Shown here: in pieces, positions 51,301-59,684 of the stretch | Layout of the letters: each line of letters opens with the position of its first letter | Position numbering within the stretch: position 1 is the first letter of the stretch | Source of the DNA: Bedellia somnulentella | Taxonomy: Eukaryota; Arthropoda; Insecta; Lepidoptera; Bedelliidae | DNA length: 64,000 nt | Direction: 5' to 3' | NCBI GenBank assembly: GCA_963576735.1 | Contig: OY755176.1 | Span: 15,237,423 to 15,301,422, forward strand | Program-made: the position numbers and the translations under genes | Notes under the pieces: generated by a model | The model's input: only the letters and a program-made list of their open reading frames with translations | What the model was told of the DNA's origin: nothing | Databases searched by the model: none

Positions 51301-53310
51301 AGTAACAATTAGATTGTGTCCCGATAAGCAGAAGCGAAACTAATCCAAACAAGTAGCTGTGATTGTTCAAGAGACTCTTCTCGATGAGGAGCAGATACCA
51401 GTAACACGCGGCGAAGACAGTGGTGCTGAGTCGGAACTTGTATCCCAGCATGATACCAAGAGCTCCTAGAATAAATTAGAAGTTGATATAAAGGGACATT
51501 CAGTCGATCATCTTTTGTTAAAAGTATATAAATGATTTTAAAAAAGGAGGTTCGCAATTCGACAATATTTTTTTTGTAAGTACGCTGCTACTCCGCTAAT
51601 AGTAAATCAATTTCTAAAACATTATTTTCTGCTCTGTTTGATATGTTTCCTGAAAGTTCTTATTTTAATGGGGTTTGATAACATGGTTGTAGGAATATTA
51701 CAAAATATCAAAATGAATACGTGAATGACTCTTTTGATAATCGAATTATGTATGATAAATTTTGTTTCTGCGAATGGCTGTGCAGACCCGTTTTTTTATT
51801 AAAGAAAATGTTACTTTAATTTCTCTATGTGTATTATTATAGATTGGTTTTTTCTGCTCCTTTGTCTCCGTGTTCTAGTAGAAAAAAGCTCGGTTTAAAA
51901 AAAATAATCCAGTTTTAAATGTTTACCCCGTATATCCCCGTAGGGTTGGCTTAGGTACAAATACTTTTGCAACACGCAATATTAATGTCCCCTTGTGTAT
52001 AAAGTACCCACTTTTTGCTACAATACCTCACGCGATAGAGGTAGGCTTGTCGCCTTTTTACGGTAAAACTATATCATGATTAAGTACAACATTTATTTAT
52101 AAGATTTTACCAGAAGGATAATGTGTAAGTCAAGTTACAAACCTAGCCATAAAGCAGTATATACAAGTGCCATATACGGCATTGGGACGGCGGTGATGAA
52201 GGGCAGTAAAGGGAAGTGGCAAGTCCTCGGATCTCCCCATCTTTCCAGCATCACTGCTCCTCCACGTTCCTCAACAATGTCAAATAACATTGCTAAACCT
52301 GCAATTGCATGTGTTTATCAAGTGAATAGAAATTTATATATTCAAAAAATTCTTAATTTAACACTATAATCTATATATATAAAAGAAAGTTGTGCTAGTT
52401 ACACTATTTATAAGGTGAGAAAAGGTGAGGTAGCATGGAACCAGGAAAAGGACATAGGATATATATCATCACGATAAATATCGTAGGAGGTAAGCAGTAA
52501 ATAAAATTTTACACCATTAGGCTGTGCACTCAAGTGATAGAGTAACTAATAACTACGTACCTCCTGTGGTACAACTTAGTCCTATGGGTTTCCTCACGAT
52601 GTTTTTACCTCACCGTTTATTACATTATTAGAACAGACTCGGGAATTGAGCCCACGCCTCTTTACACGTATGTTCGCTAACTCTAACTTACTCAGAATAT
52701 TCCGACCTACTATTTGAAACGGCTCTTGTTCCTTGGTCCCAAAAAGGGGATGTGAAATTGGATATTAATAATTCCTCCGTAACTTTTCTAGAGCAAGTTA
52801 GAGAACGTAGAGAAGACACAATTATAGAATAAGGAATTTGATGACAATATTGTACTATATTTGTTGACACACGACTGTAAATCCCTAAAAGGGCTAGCCA
52901 GAGCTTCAAAATCAGAAAATTCTTCAGCCACTTTTGGAAGTTAAGTGGGGAAAAGATCGTAAAATATATGTTTTTGGTGATGGTACTCCAAGAGCATCGC
53001 CTAAAAATTACTTAAGAAGTCCCTATACCCTCAGTCGCCTCTTACTATCAGTCATGGGAAGAAAAAGGGTAGTGCTATTCTAAGCCGACACTACACAGCA
53101 AAAAAATATGGTGTACGTCACTATTTAAGGATGTATTAATGCAGACTCACCAAACAAAATTCTGGTAACGGCCAAACTTGATGCGTCCGTCGGTTTATAC
53201 ATGTACTGCACCAACCTATCCAAATTAAACTCTTTTATGTCAAAACCAAATTGCAAAGCAAAGGCATTATTAATTTTATTTAATAAAGATAATACTATTT
53301 CTTTAGCCAT
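44925..53310 (-). CDS. GGCX: Vitamin K-dependent gamma-glutamyl carboxylase, complete, 8 exons
   Basis: The join, read on the minus strand, is 53310-53151, 52298-52143, 51465-51300, 50990-50805, 49388-49225, 47172-46832, 46394-45911, 45304-44925. It totals 2037 nt (678 residues plus stop), all phases match and all introns are GT-AG. GGCX is an ER multi-pass membrane enzyme that oxidises vitamin K hydroquinone and carboxylates glutamate in substrate proteins. Landmarks are PTDASSLAVTRILFG (exon 1), RWGDPRTCHFPLLP (exon 2), WNNHSYL-like LLNNHSYLFG (exon 3), AGIKKGTAEW with Lys198-Lys199 (exon 4; Lys199 aligns with the catalytic base Lys218 of human GGCX) and GLYGYSWDMMV (exon 7). The length is close to fly GGCX and about 80 residues shorter than human. 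Insect substrates are poorly known. Confidence 0.95.
45575..45715 (+). mobile_element. Non-LTR 3' end with (ATT)n tail, copy 3, in GGCX intron 7
   Basis: It reads GGGTTGTCTGGAAGAGATCG, ATAAGACCGCTAGTTGTAC, TGCAATAAAGAG and (TTA)n, and is the best-preserved of the three copies. It is antisense to GGCX. Confidence 0.85.
45911..46394 (-). CDS. GGCX: GGCX exon 7
   Basis: The acceptor ATTGCAG is above 46394 and the donor CCTG|GTTTGT is below 45911. It encodes GYNTWTSGLYGYSWDMMV, then KHADMVYQYARCL and VEVDIWW-like VYVDIWWSMNGRFQQR, the conserved lumenal part of the carboxylase. Confidence 0.95.
46832..47172 (-). CDS. GGCX: GGCX exon 6 with acidic loop
   Basis: The acceptor TCTTGCAG is above 47172 and the donor ACAAAG|GTGTGT is below 46832. 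It encodes MFPWVCLATMPLF, an Asn/Asp/Glu-rich hydrophilic stretch of about 45 residues (from EEENDNNG to KDAQNNKRRK) and then a membrane helix ending PFSHFITK. The hydrophilic loop is the least conserved part of the protein. Confidence 0.93.
47545..47640 (-). repeat. Old family A relic
   Basis: GTTGGTGATGGGTCTTAAGC and CACATCGCATGAC match the middle of the family in reverse. Confidence 0.45.
47890..48122 (+). mobile_element. Family A copy in GGCX intron 5
   Basis: GCTATGTAATGTTGGCTTAG, then AAAAGTGGCTGAGGAATTTC, then GCCGTAAGTATATATTTG. It is near full length and antisense to GGCX. Confidence 0.8.
48415..48642 (-). mobile_element. tRNA-derived SINE family F
   Basis: On the minus strand the head GATAACTCAGTGGGAAGAC has an A box and GGGTTCGAGTCC a B box. 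The body ends GGTGGCTATGCAGACC, shared with the plus-strand copy at 56985-57085. Confidence 0.75.
48911..49185 (+). mobile_element. SINE family C with an internal 28-bp duplication
   Basis: The body equals that of 15447-15665 (CGGAGGTTGCGGGTTCGATT, TTTGGGGCTAACTTGACC). The 28 bases at 48911-48938, spanning the 5' flank and start of the head, recur at 48957-48984. The repeat sits right after the A box, separating A and B boxes by extra sequence. Confidence 0.85.
49225..49388 (-). CDS. GGCX: GGCX exon 5
   Basis: The acceptor ATATTCCAG is above 49388 and the donor ATTG|GTACGT is below 49225. It encodes LFLTSPQIDYLIVHW, FDLTIAFWMMWSRTR and FHLMNIRLFRIG. A second AG at 49363-49364 breaks the phase and was not used. 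Confidence 0.92.
49646..50074. mobile_element. 429-bp MITE-like element flanked by TTAA
   Basis: The ends GGGCCTCCCCG and CGGGGACGCCC are inverted repeats with two mismatches, flanked by TTAA on both sides (49642-49645 and 50075-50078). A TTAA duplication fits a piggyBac-type element, although TTA with PIF-type ends is also possible. Its plus strand contains ACTGAGAGTGACAGGGACGG and a GCGCGCGC run. Confidence 0.65.
50147..50170 (+). repeat. (CA)n microsatellite
   Basis: It is a run of about 12 CA units in GGCX intron 4. Confidence 0.95.
50805..50990 (-). CDS. GGCX: GGCX exon 4 with the catalytic lysine pair
   Basis: The acceptor ATTGCAG is above 50990 and the donor TTCAG|GTATAG is below 50805. 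It encodes SLDVYLERVKRSETVPYWNY, FFAGIKKGTAEW and SMHWVFTPF. The KK pair that supplies the active-site base in GGCX is conserved. Confidence 0.95.
51124..51270. repeat. Cluster of TTAGTTGGTCGGTGGGGAAT motifs
   Basis: Variants of the motif occur four times in one direction and once in reverse (CATTCCCCACCGACCAACTG at about 51175), forming a hairpin with its neighbour. The last one stops 30 bp from the exon 3 donor of GGCX. Confidence 0.75.
51300..51465 (-). CDS. GGCX: GGCX exon 3
   Basis: The acceptor TTCTAG is above 51465 and the donor ACTG|GTTAGTG is below 51300. It encodes ALGIMLGYKFRLS, ACYWYLLLIEKSLLNNHSYL and GTQSNCYW, aligning with the WYVFLLDKTSWNNHSYL block of the family. Confidence 0.94.
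51918..52085 (-). mobile_element. SINE family B body, reverse, diverged
   Basis: GTATATCCCCGTAGGGTTGG, then AAAGTACCCACTTTTTGC, then CACGCGATAGAGGTAGGC match the body in reverse. Confidence 0.6.
52143..52298 (-). CDS. GGCX: GGCX exon 2
   Basis: The acceptor TTGCAG is above 52298 and the donor CTAG|GTTTGT is below 52143. It encodes LAMLFDIVEERGG, RWGDPRTCHFPLLP and PMPYMALVYTALWL, a conserved carboxylase block. A plus-strand open frame over the same bases is a shadow. Confidence 0.94.
52371..52420 (+). mobile_element. Helitron-like 5' end fragment
   Basis: TCTATATATATAAAAGAAAG then TTGTGCTAGTTAC resembles Helitron starts, but no CTAG 3' terminus could be matched. Confidence 0.35.
52525..52680 (-). 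mobile_element. SINE family B-related head, reverse
   Basis: On the minus strand GGGCTCAATTCCC is the B-box-like block. It is followed by ACGGTGAGGTAAAAACATCG and GTGAGGAAACCCATAGG, the conserved mid-part of family B. Confidence 0.55.
52872..53102 (-). mobile_element. Family A copy in GGCX intron 1
   Basis: CCCTAAAAGGGCTAGCCAGAG, GGGGAAAAGATCGTAAAAT and AAGCCGACACTACACAGC are in tail-to-head order, parallel to GGCX transcription. Confidence 0.8.
53151..53310 (-). CDS. GGCX: GGCX exon 1 (start codon)
   Basis: ATG is at 53310-53308, and the donor G|GTGAGT lies just below 53151. It encodes MAKEIVLSLLNKINNAF and then PTDASSLAVTRILFG, which matches the family N-terminus just before the first membrane segment. 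No longer in-frame start fits. Confidence 0.9.
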
Positions 53311-54449
53311 AATTATGAAGCCGAATAGGTACTACCCCTGCCGAGTTCGGAAGCAAATTGAGGAGTCTCGATTTTAAGATGTAGGGGTTGATTTACATAC
53401 ACCTCTAAAATGTATGTATATATTACTGAGGTCGGCTTGTTTGTATATTTTAAATTATGAGTAACAGCATTGTGAACGAATAGTTAAGCTCATAAACCAA
53501 AACATCATGATAATTTGCAAAAAGAATAGGCAGAACTTACAAATACTAGTCGTCAGCAACAACATTCAATGATTTAATCATTCCCCTCGCCTTTGTATAA
53601 CACGTTGTCTTTAATTCTATTTATGATTCACATGAGAGAAGTCTTTGTACAAGTAAAGAAAAATGCCTATACATCCATAAGGCCAAACTGTCCTTGCAGA
53701 AAAAACAAAGAACATAAGAAAAAATATTTCATCTTATCTTTTGTACGCGGCTAGATTTTGCATCTAATTTGCTTCGAAATTAACCTCTTAGTATCATGTC
53801 TATCTATAACTTTTGCGCTCTATATCTCCGAAGTATAAATAAAATAAAATAAATAAGTCTTATAGAAGTACCCACTATCCTGTTCAAACTAAAATTATTG
53901 GTACCTAGTAATACATCAAGGCGGCGCTGGGGTCGTAAGTTCCATCTTCACGGACCAATCTCTTGTTTGAGAGTGCTTTTGCGCGAGCGTTACGATCTTT
54001 GAACCAGGTCGCCGATCGCGTAGATTTATTCTCATGTTCGCTGGCTGACTTTACAGAATCTTCATTATATTACTCATGTTATGAAAAAATAGATGTTTCA
54101 ATGTGTAAAAGAGGAAATGAGAAGATTTAGCCAAACTTTTTCATACTTATTAGGTTCAATTATAATAATGTCATATGTTGATATGTGATAGGTATTTTGT
54201 AGTAGATATTTAATAGATGTTTAAGTTTAATATAATTGCATTGGGCTATGCCTGTAATGGTTATGTTATGTAAATATATAAATAAAATAAATAAATAAAA
54301 TAACAGTACGATTGTCTACTACGAATATTAGGGTATGAAACAGCAAACATTTTCACATTTGCTAAGGATATAATGGACATAATCACGAGGGCGCTACGAC
54401 TCAATATCAAGTCTTTTTCATTATTTACCGGTACATGTGTTGTGTATGT
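53311..54449. other. GGCX upstream region
   Basis: It should hold the GGCX promoter and 5' UTR, but no core promoter motif is convincing. The only notable item is the candidate exon at 53905-54069. Confidence 0.4.
53905..54069 (-). CDS. Unassigned candidate terminal exon
   Basis: An open frame of 54 codons ends in TAG at 53907-53905. It has no useful start Met, so it would need a splice acceptor, perhaps the AG in TCTGTAAAG near 54050. The text includes SATWFKDRNARAKALSNKR and LVREDGTYDPSAALMYY. Codon choice and GC content stand out from the AT-rich surroundings, as in the verified exons here. I do not recognise the family. No partner exon was found between here and GOGAT. It could be the last exon of a minus-strand gene, an extra upstream exon of another transcript, or a relic. 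Confidence 0.4.
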   Translation of the reverse strand, partial: YNEDSVKSASEHENKSTRSATWFKDRNARAKALSNKRLVREDGTYDPSAALMYY

Positions 54450-54660
54450 TTCATTATCATCATCCGCTAACAGCCGTCTACTACTGGACCTAGGCCTTCC
54501 CCAAAGATCTACACAGCGACCGGTCCGGCACTGGCCTCATTAATGTATATCAATTGTACGGTATGTGTACCCACATGATGATAGGCAAGTTTTTCGCACC
54601 TAGTGACGCAGATACGCTGTTAGGCGGTTCTAACATTGCCCCGCATGATGCAGCGTAGCG
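54450..54660 (-). mobile_element. Non-LTR 3' end with (GAT)n-type tail
   Basis: On the minus strand it ends GGGGAAGGCCTAGGTCCAGT, AGTAGACGGCTG, then GGATGATGATAATG. This GGCC(T)..GTCCAGNAGTGGAC tail is common to lepidopteran RTE-like elements. The 5' extent is uncertain. Confidence 0.5.
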
Positions 54661-54825
54661 CGTGGATGCTTATTCTTCCGTTGCTTGTAGGTATCTCTTG
54701 TAGGTATATTTGTATAGACAAAAAACACACGCACAATCTAACACACAGTTGCGTCGCGCCTTACTGCGCGCTAATCGCCTTACTGCCACGATATTATAAA
54801 AAGATGTTTAAGAGGTGTGACAGTG

Positions 54826-54990
54826 TATTCGTACAAAACGGCGATAGGCCTGCCCCCTATCACGTGAGTACACTGTCCATGCAAAACGTGGGTACTCTGA
54901 ACACCAGGTGACAAAGTCACGTGATGTTCAGAAGTATTAGTACCTCTGCCAACCCCTTCGGGGATATTCGGCGTGAACGTTTATGCTTAT
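54826..54990 (+). mobile_element. SINE family B body
   Basis: GACAGTGTATTCGTACAAAA, GGTACTCTGAACACCAGG, GTCACGTGATGTTCAG and CCCCTTCGGGGATATTC form a well-preserved body and tail without the head. Confidence 0.8.
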
Positions 54991-55424
54991 TATGCTTATG
55001 TTTAAGAGGGTAAAAATTGGATATAAATCAAAGTGAGAAGTGGAGTCGCGTGCAAAAGCATACCATATTGACGCAAATGAGACTTCAGTTTAATAACGAT
55101 GCGTCGAATATTGATGACTGAACACGTATCGGGGCTAGGGTGTTTTACAGGTCAGCGGATACTGTCAATTGTGATAATTGTTAGAGTGTTTCAGCTAACA
55201 CCTACGCACCTACATATACTCATGGTTGTAACAGTAAAGAAGGTATCCATAAATTCTAAAATTATTATTGTTGAAAATTTATTGAGAAAAAGTAGTGAAA
55301 TAAAGTATGGTTGGTAAATAATGACTACAAAATCCCTATACACTACATTATGTACAGCACAACTTACTAACACCTCAATGTTATAATTGGTTCCGTTTAA
55401 AAATATTGTAAAATTAAATGATGA

Positions 55425-55600
55425 TACAGTGTGTTTTCGGCTTCAATAACACTAACCCTTTTATTCTTGTGGGTGTCGTAATATATTCTGCAATCTTTTC
55501 CTTAATCTATTTCCGAAATTGGCCGAGGAATTAATATCTGTGAAGCTTTGACTGCCCATTTTCGGGAATAATAGATATGCTGAGTATTGTATGTGTATAT
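55425..55600 (+). repeat. Old family A relic
   Basis: GTGTGTTTTCGGCTTCAATA and CCGAAATTGGCCGAGGAATT to GCTGAGTATTGTATG keep the order, with a deletion in the middle. Confidence 0.5.
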
Positions 55601-55796
55601 GAATAATGCTCTAGCTAGAGAATAAGAGAAGCTTTAATAAAATTTAAAAACTTGAAGCGATGTTTTGGGGCTTAATAACAAACGATTTGAACTTTTACAG
55701 AAGGGAACCGATAAAAAATGCCACATTTTTGCAATAATTTATATGCTGGCATAGATTTTTTCTTAAACGAGAAATTAGAACATATTTATTCAGATC

Positions 55797-56120
55797 AGAA
55801 GATAGCTGAATGGGTAGAACTCTGGCTTTTCATGTGCGTATAGACGTGGAGTTGTGAGATTTCAAGTCCCAGGTCGGGCCTACACCAATTTGTTTTTCTA
55901 AAGTCATATATGTGGTTAATTTATCATGGTTGTTAACGGTGAGGGAAAATATCGTGAGGAAACTCACATGGCCAAGTTGTATATAGCCACATATTAAGAG
56001 AGTTCACTGCAAGCAAAACGTGAGTACTCCGAACACCAGCTTACTATGTCACGTGATGTTCAGAAGTGTTAATAGGTACCTCTGCCAACCTCTTCGGGAA
56101 TATAAGGCGCGAACGTTGGA
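55797..56120 (+). mobile_element. SINE family B, full length
   Basis: The tRNA-like head at 55799 (ATAGCTGAATGGGTAGAAC, then B-box-like ATTTCAAGTCCC) is followed by TCGGGCCTACACCAATTTG. The body (ATCATGGTTGTTAACGGTGA) and tail (CCAACCTCTTCGGGAAT) follow. It is the only copy here with head, body and tail in normal order. Confidence 0.8.
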
Positions 56121-56454
56121 GTTAAGTTTAAGAGATTTTACAACTATAGATTCAACCGAAAATTGCCTGGTATCAGTACCACTGACGAAAATTATACTCT
56201 GATATCATTGTTTTGGTATTAATATGATTTAATAAAAGAAAAGAATGATTATTTGTACGCAAAATGAATCTAAAATATTTATGCACCAACAGCCTATGCA
56301 GCACTTTTATGATAAAACAAAAAACATGTCCAGTTCAGTACTTTGATATTCCATCAGTCACAAAACCTGTGATTTGATCGGCTTTAGTTATTACAAAAAA
56401 AAAATTTTTAATTATCTTGAAAACAGTGATGAAGTGGAAGAAGAATCTAAAATT

Positions 56455-56682
56455 TATCATGGTTGTTAACATCGTGAGGAAACCCACATGGCTGAGTTGT
56501 ACTTAGTCATGTGGCAGTGTATTCGTACAAAAAGGCGTTAGGCTTGCCCCCTATCACGTGAGTACACTGTCCATGCAAAACGTGGGTACTCTGAACACCA
56601 GCTGACAAAGTCACGTGATGTTCAGAAGTATTAGTACCTCTACCAACCCCTTCGGGGATATTGAGCGTAAACGTTTATGTTA
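56455..56682 (+). mobile_element. SINE family B, lacking the head
   Basis: It begins at ATCATGGTTGTTAACATCGT and continues through CACGTGAGTACACTGTCC to CCCCTTCGGGGATATTG. Confidence 0.8.
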
Positions 56683-56984
56683 TTTTATGTAAAAATCTAA
56701 AAGTGAAGCTCCCAGGAATCGTAGGTGATGTTTATATATCGTATTAAGTTGTTGTAGTTCTTAATTAATTGGGCATTTTAAATATTTCGATCAAGTCATA
56801 GTCGAACTAACGTTTACAGTTCGACGGCAAAGTGATTGGTCTTGCAATTTGGCTCGTCGAAATCTCGGCAACGTAGTAGCGGATCGTATACTTGAAATGA
56901 CGGGGCGGTTGATAAACGCTTTAAAAGTTTCACGTTGAGATCTACTTGTATACTAGAATAAGACATCACCATGGGCCTGTTACG

Positions 56985-57085
56985 TCTATTATAGACGGTT
57001 TAAACAGTGTCTGGTTTAAGTAACTCCAGTGTTTTGACTGCACCTACGTTGGTGGCTATGCAGACCAATACGAGACCTACAAAGC
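56985..57085 (+). mobile_element. SINE family F body fragment
   Basis: CTATTATAGACGGTTTAAAC, then GCACCTACGTTGGTGGCTAT and GCAGACC match the reverse complement of 48415-48540. Confidence 0.65.
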
Positions 57086-57299
57086 CTACCACATCTAGAA
57101 GAAGGGAAGTCTCTTATCGGAGAGCTGCTGAAACCAGGCTTCGTCACATAATCTGAGTCCTTCTCCTACAGATTTGTGCCCCTCGTCTCCATCTTGAGAG
57201 AGCTTTTCCCAATTTTGATGTTGGATTTGGAAAGCTGCCATGACCCGGCAGACCAGTAGGTTCCATACGATTTAGACATACGTATAAATAATTATAATA

Positions 57300-57462
57300 A
57301 GTGGGGAAATTATTGTAAAGTATATGTTTTTGGTGATGGGCCTTCAACGCATCGCCTGAAAATCACTTACAAAGCCCCCATACCATTAGCCACTTCTTAC
57401 GAACACCCATAGAAAGAAATGGGGTAGCGCTATTCTAAGCCGACACTACACAGCATTAGAAT
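57300..57462 (-). mobile_element. Family A copy, 5'-side complete
   Basis: GTGGGGAAATTATTGTAAAG, TTGGTGATGGGCCTTC and AAGCCGACACTACACAGC are in reverse. The tail is missing. Confidence 0.75.
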
Positions 57463-57689
57463 GAGAATCGTGTAATATTACATACATACATATACCCACC
57501 GTTTTAAGGATTCCTCAGCCACTTTTTTTAACTTGAATGGTGATGTGATTTAAAGAGTCGGTGTTGGGTCTCAAGCAACATCGCATAACATAACTAAGAA
57601 TACCCCACTTTTACATGACTTTTCAATAGCAAGTACATACCAAAAGTTTTGTGAAATTTCAAATGAAATAAAACGAACTGAATGTGCTG

Positions 57690-59553
57690 AACATAATTTA
57701 TTATTAAATACAATAAATATTGATACATGAATTTGTAATAAATAGACATATACGATTATTGTCAATGATACAATTTAAAACAGCGATAACTCTCAATAAG
57801 TATCTACTTTTAGGCATTTTAATATTTTATTTTCTATATTGGATTTTGTTCAGCTAACTCCTCTAAAGTAGTCTAAACAATGCACTAGTAAACGACTACA
57901 ATAGCTTTTTGGTACATTGATATCAATTTGACTAAAACGATACAGTTGTAATTGACATTATCTCTACGTTTGTTATACGTTATATAGATTATTAAAATTA
58001 TTCATAAACAGCAAGTCACACAGGGTTTTAAACAAAACCGAATATAACATCCCGTTATTAATACCTCTGTTTGACTCGCACTATATTAAAACTTGTAAGT
58101 AAACTATTTTCTTAAGATATAGCACTAATATAATTACAGATATAATTAATCTTAAATTAACTGTAAACAATTTCAAATCTTAACAAATATAAAATAGACA
58201 ATTACGTAACTTTGACAGTCATTGAAAACAACACCAAATTATAATTAGGCCAATTAATTTAAAATAGAATAAATCCCAAACTTGGCACAATTACTACAAA
58301 TGTTATATAGAGTTAGCGATTCTAAAAGCAAGTAAAAAATATAAAATAACAGTATAAAATAAAAACGATAGAAAGGTAGAATAAAATTACTGAATTATTT
58401 TCAAGTATATAAAAATGTTTTAAAACTTATTTTAACATCTATTAACTGATAACAATTCATATATTTATACGCATTTAGTAAAACAAATTGAGGTTTACAA
58501 AATTATAGGAACTTCAATCACAACAACAACATAAATATATTGATTTCGTCATTACAACGATAACGAGATTTCGATCAGAGAAGTTTCCATATTTCAGCGG
58601 TTTATCAACACCTCTCAACAAAATAAGGATTCGTTTTCATTTCAGTTTCAGGAAAACAAATTTGAATATAGAAAAATATTGTTTAAAAGAATATGTTTGG
58701 GACAACATAGGATGTTTTTCGTTTCTTATGATTCGTTAAGTATACATCTAAATTTAATGAAAACACACATAGTATTATAACACTTATATGATGTAAAAAA
58801 AGAAAATGAATACACAATTCCAATAATAATTTCAACGACTATTCTTGCTAAAATAACGAAAATATGACACTGTTGCGAGATCACTACATTGATAAAATCT
58901 TCAAATAATACACACTACTTCAATAAATATATGTGATGCAAGCTGGAGATGCTTAATGTATATAGTTACGGAATGTATTAATTTAATAAAACAGAAATAC
59001 GTGATTCTGTCAATTTGGCATACATAAATAGAAACAACGCATCAAGACATATTATTAGTCTTATAATATTAACTATTATAGCATGATGTGATGGTAACAC
59101 TTGTGTAAGCTTTGTTTTGTTGAGGAAATATAAGAGCTCCTATATTTATTCAACAGCTGAATCTATTTTATATTTAAAAGCAAAACCTGCATTTTCAGGA
59201 GTAAATTATTTACTGTATGCTGTTTAAAGGTAAATTAAGATAAACTCATCACTAAAATTCTGTTCACATGTTAATTTTGGTTGATATTGCAATTAAATCA
59301 AACATGAATATTAACCGAGAATAAATATATTGTCATCGTTTCCTTGTTGTACGTTATCACCAATCCGATATCTCCACTGTTTTGCTGTAAGAATAAAAAC
59401 AGCTTTAATCATTGGACTACTTCAAAGATTCGGTCATTCATTCACTCTGAATGAGTAATTTTTTTTAGTGTTTTATTGATTATTATTTTAAAGTGTTTTT
59501 ATTCTCACGAAGTTTTATTTTCAATCCTACGAAATGAAATAAGATTGATCAAT
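57690..59553 (-). other. Repeat-free AT-rich stretch, possible GOGAT 3' UTR
   Basis: About 1.8 kb below the GOGAT stop lack the repeat families found everywhere else and have no plausible coding frame. On the minus strand a long 3' UTR would fit, ending somewhere before the family A-like sequence at 57530-57610. No single poly(A) signal stands out. Confidence 0.35.
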
Positions 59554-59684
59554 TCAGTTGTTGTAAATGACTCCACCGGGGCCAGGTAAAGTGGATTTTC
59601 CTGTAAGATATATGTCAACGGCTCGAGCGGCCTGTCTGCCTTCAGCTATAGCCCACACTACTAGCGACTGACCACGGCGACAAT
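59554..59684 (-). CDS. GOGAT: GOGAT terminal exon
   Basis: The acceptor GTTTCAG is above 59684 and the stop TGA is at 59556-59554. It encodes [20 protein letters not shown] and the C-terminus. Confidence 0.96.

Noticed and set aside
54636..54911. 91-codon plus-strand frame ending in [12 protein letters not shown]
   Set aside because: The C-terminal part is a translation of SINE family B. The same text appears at 41572-41769 over another copy.
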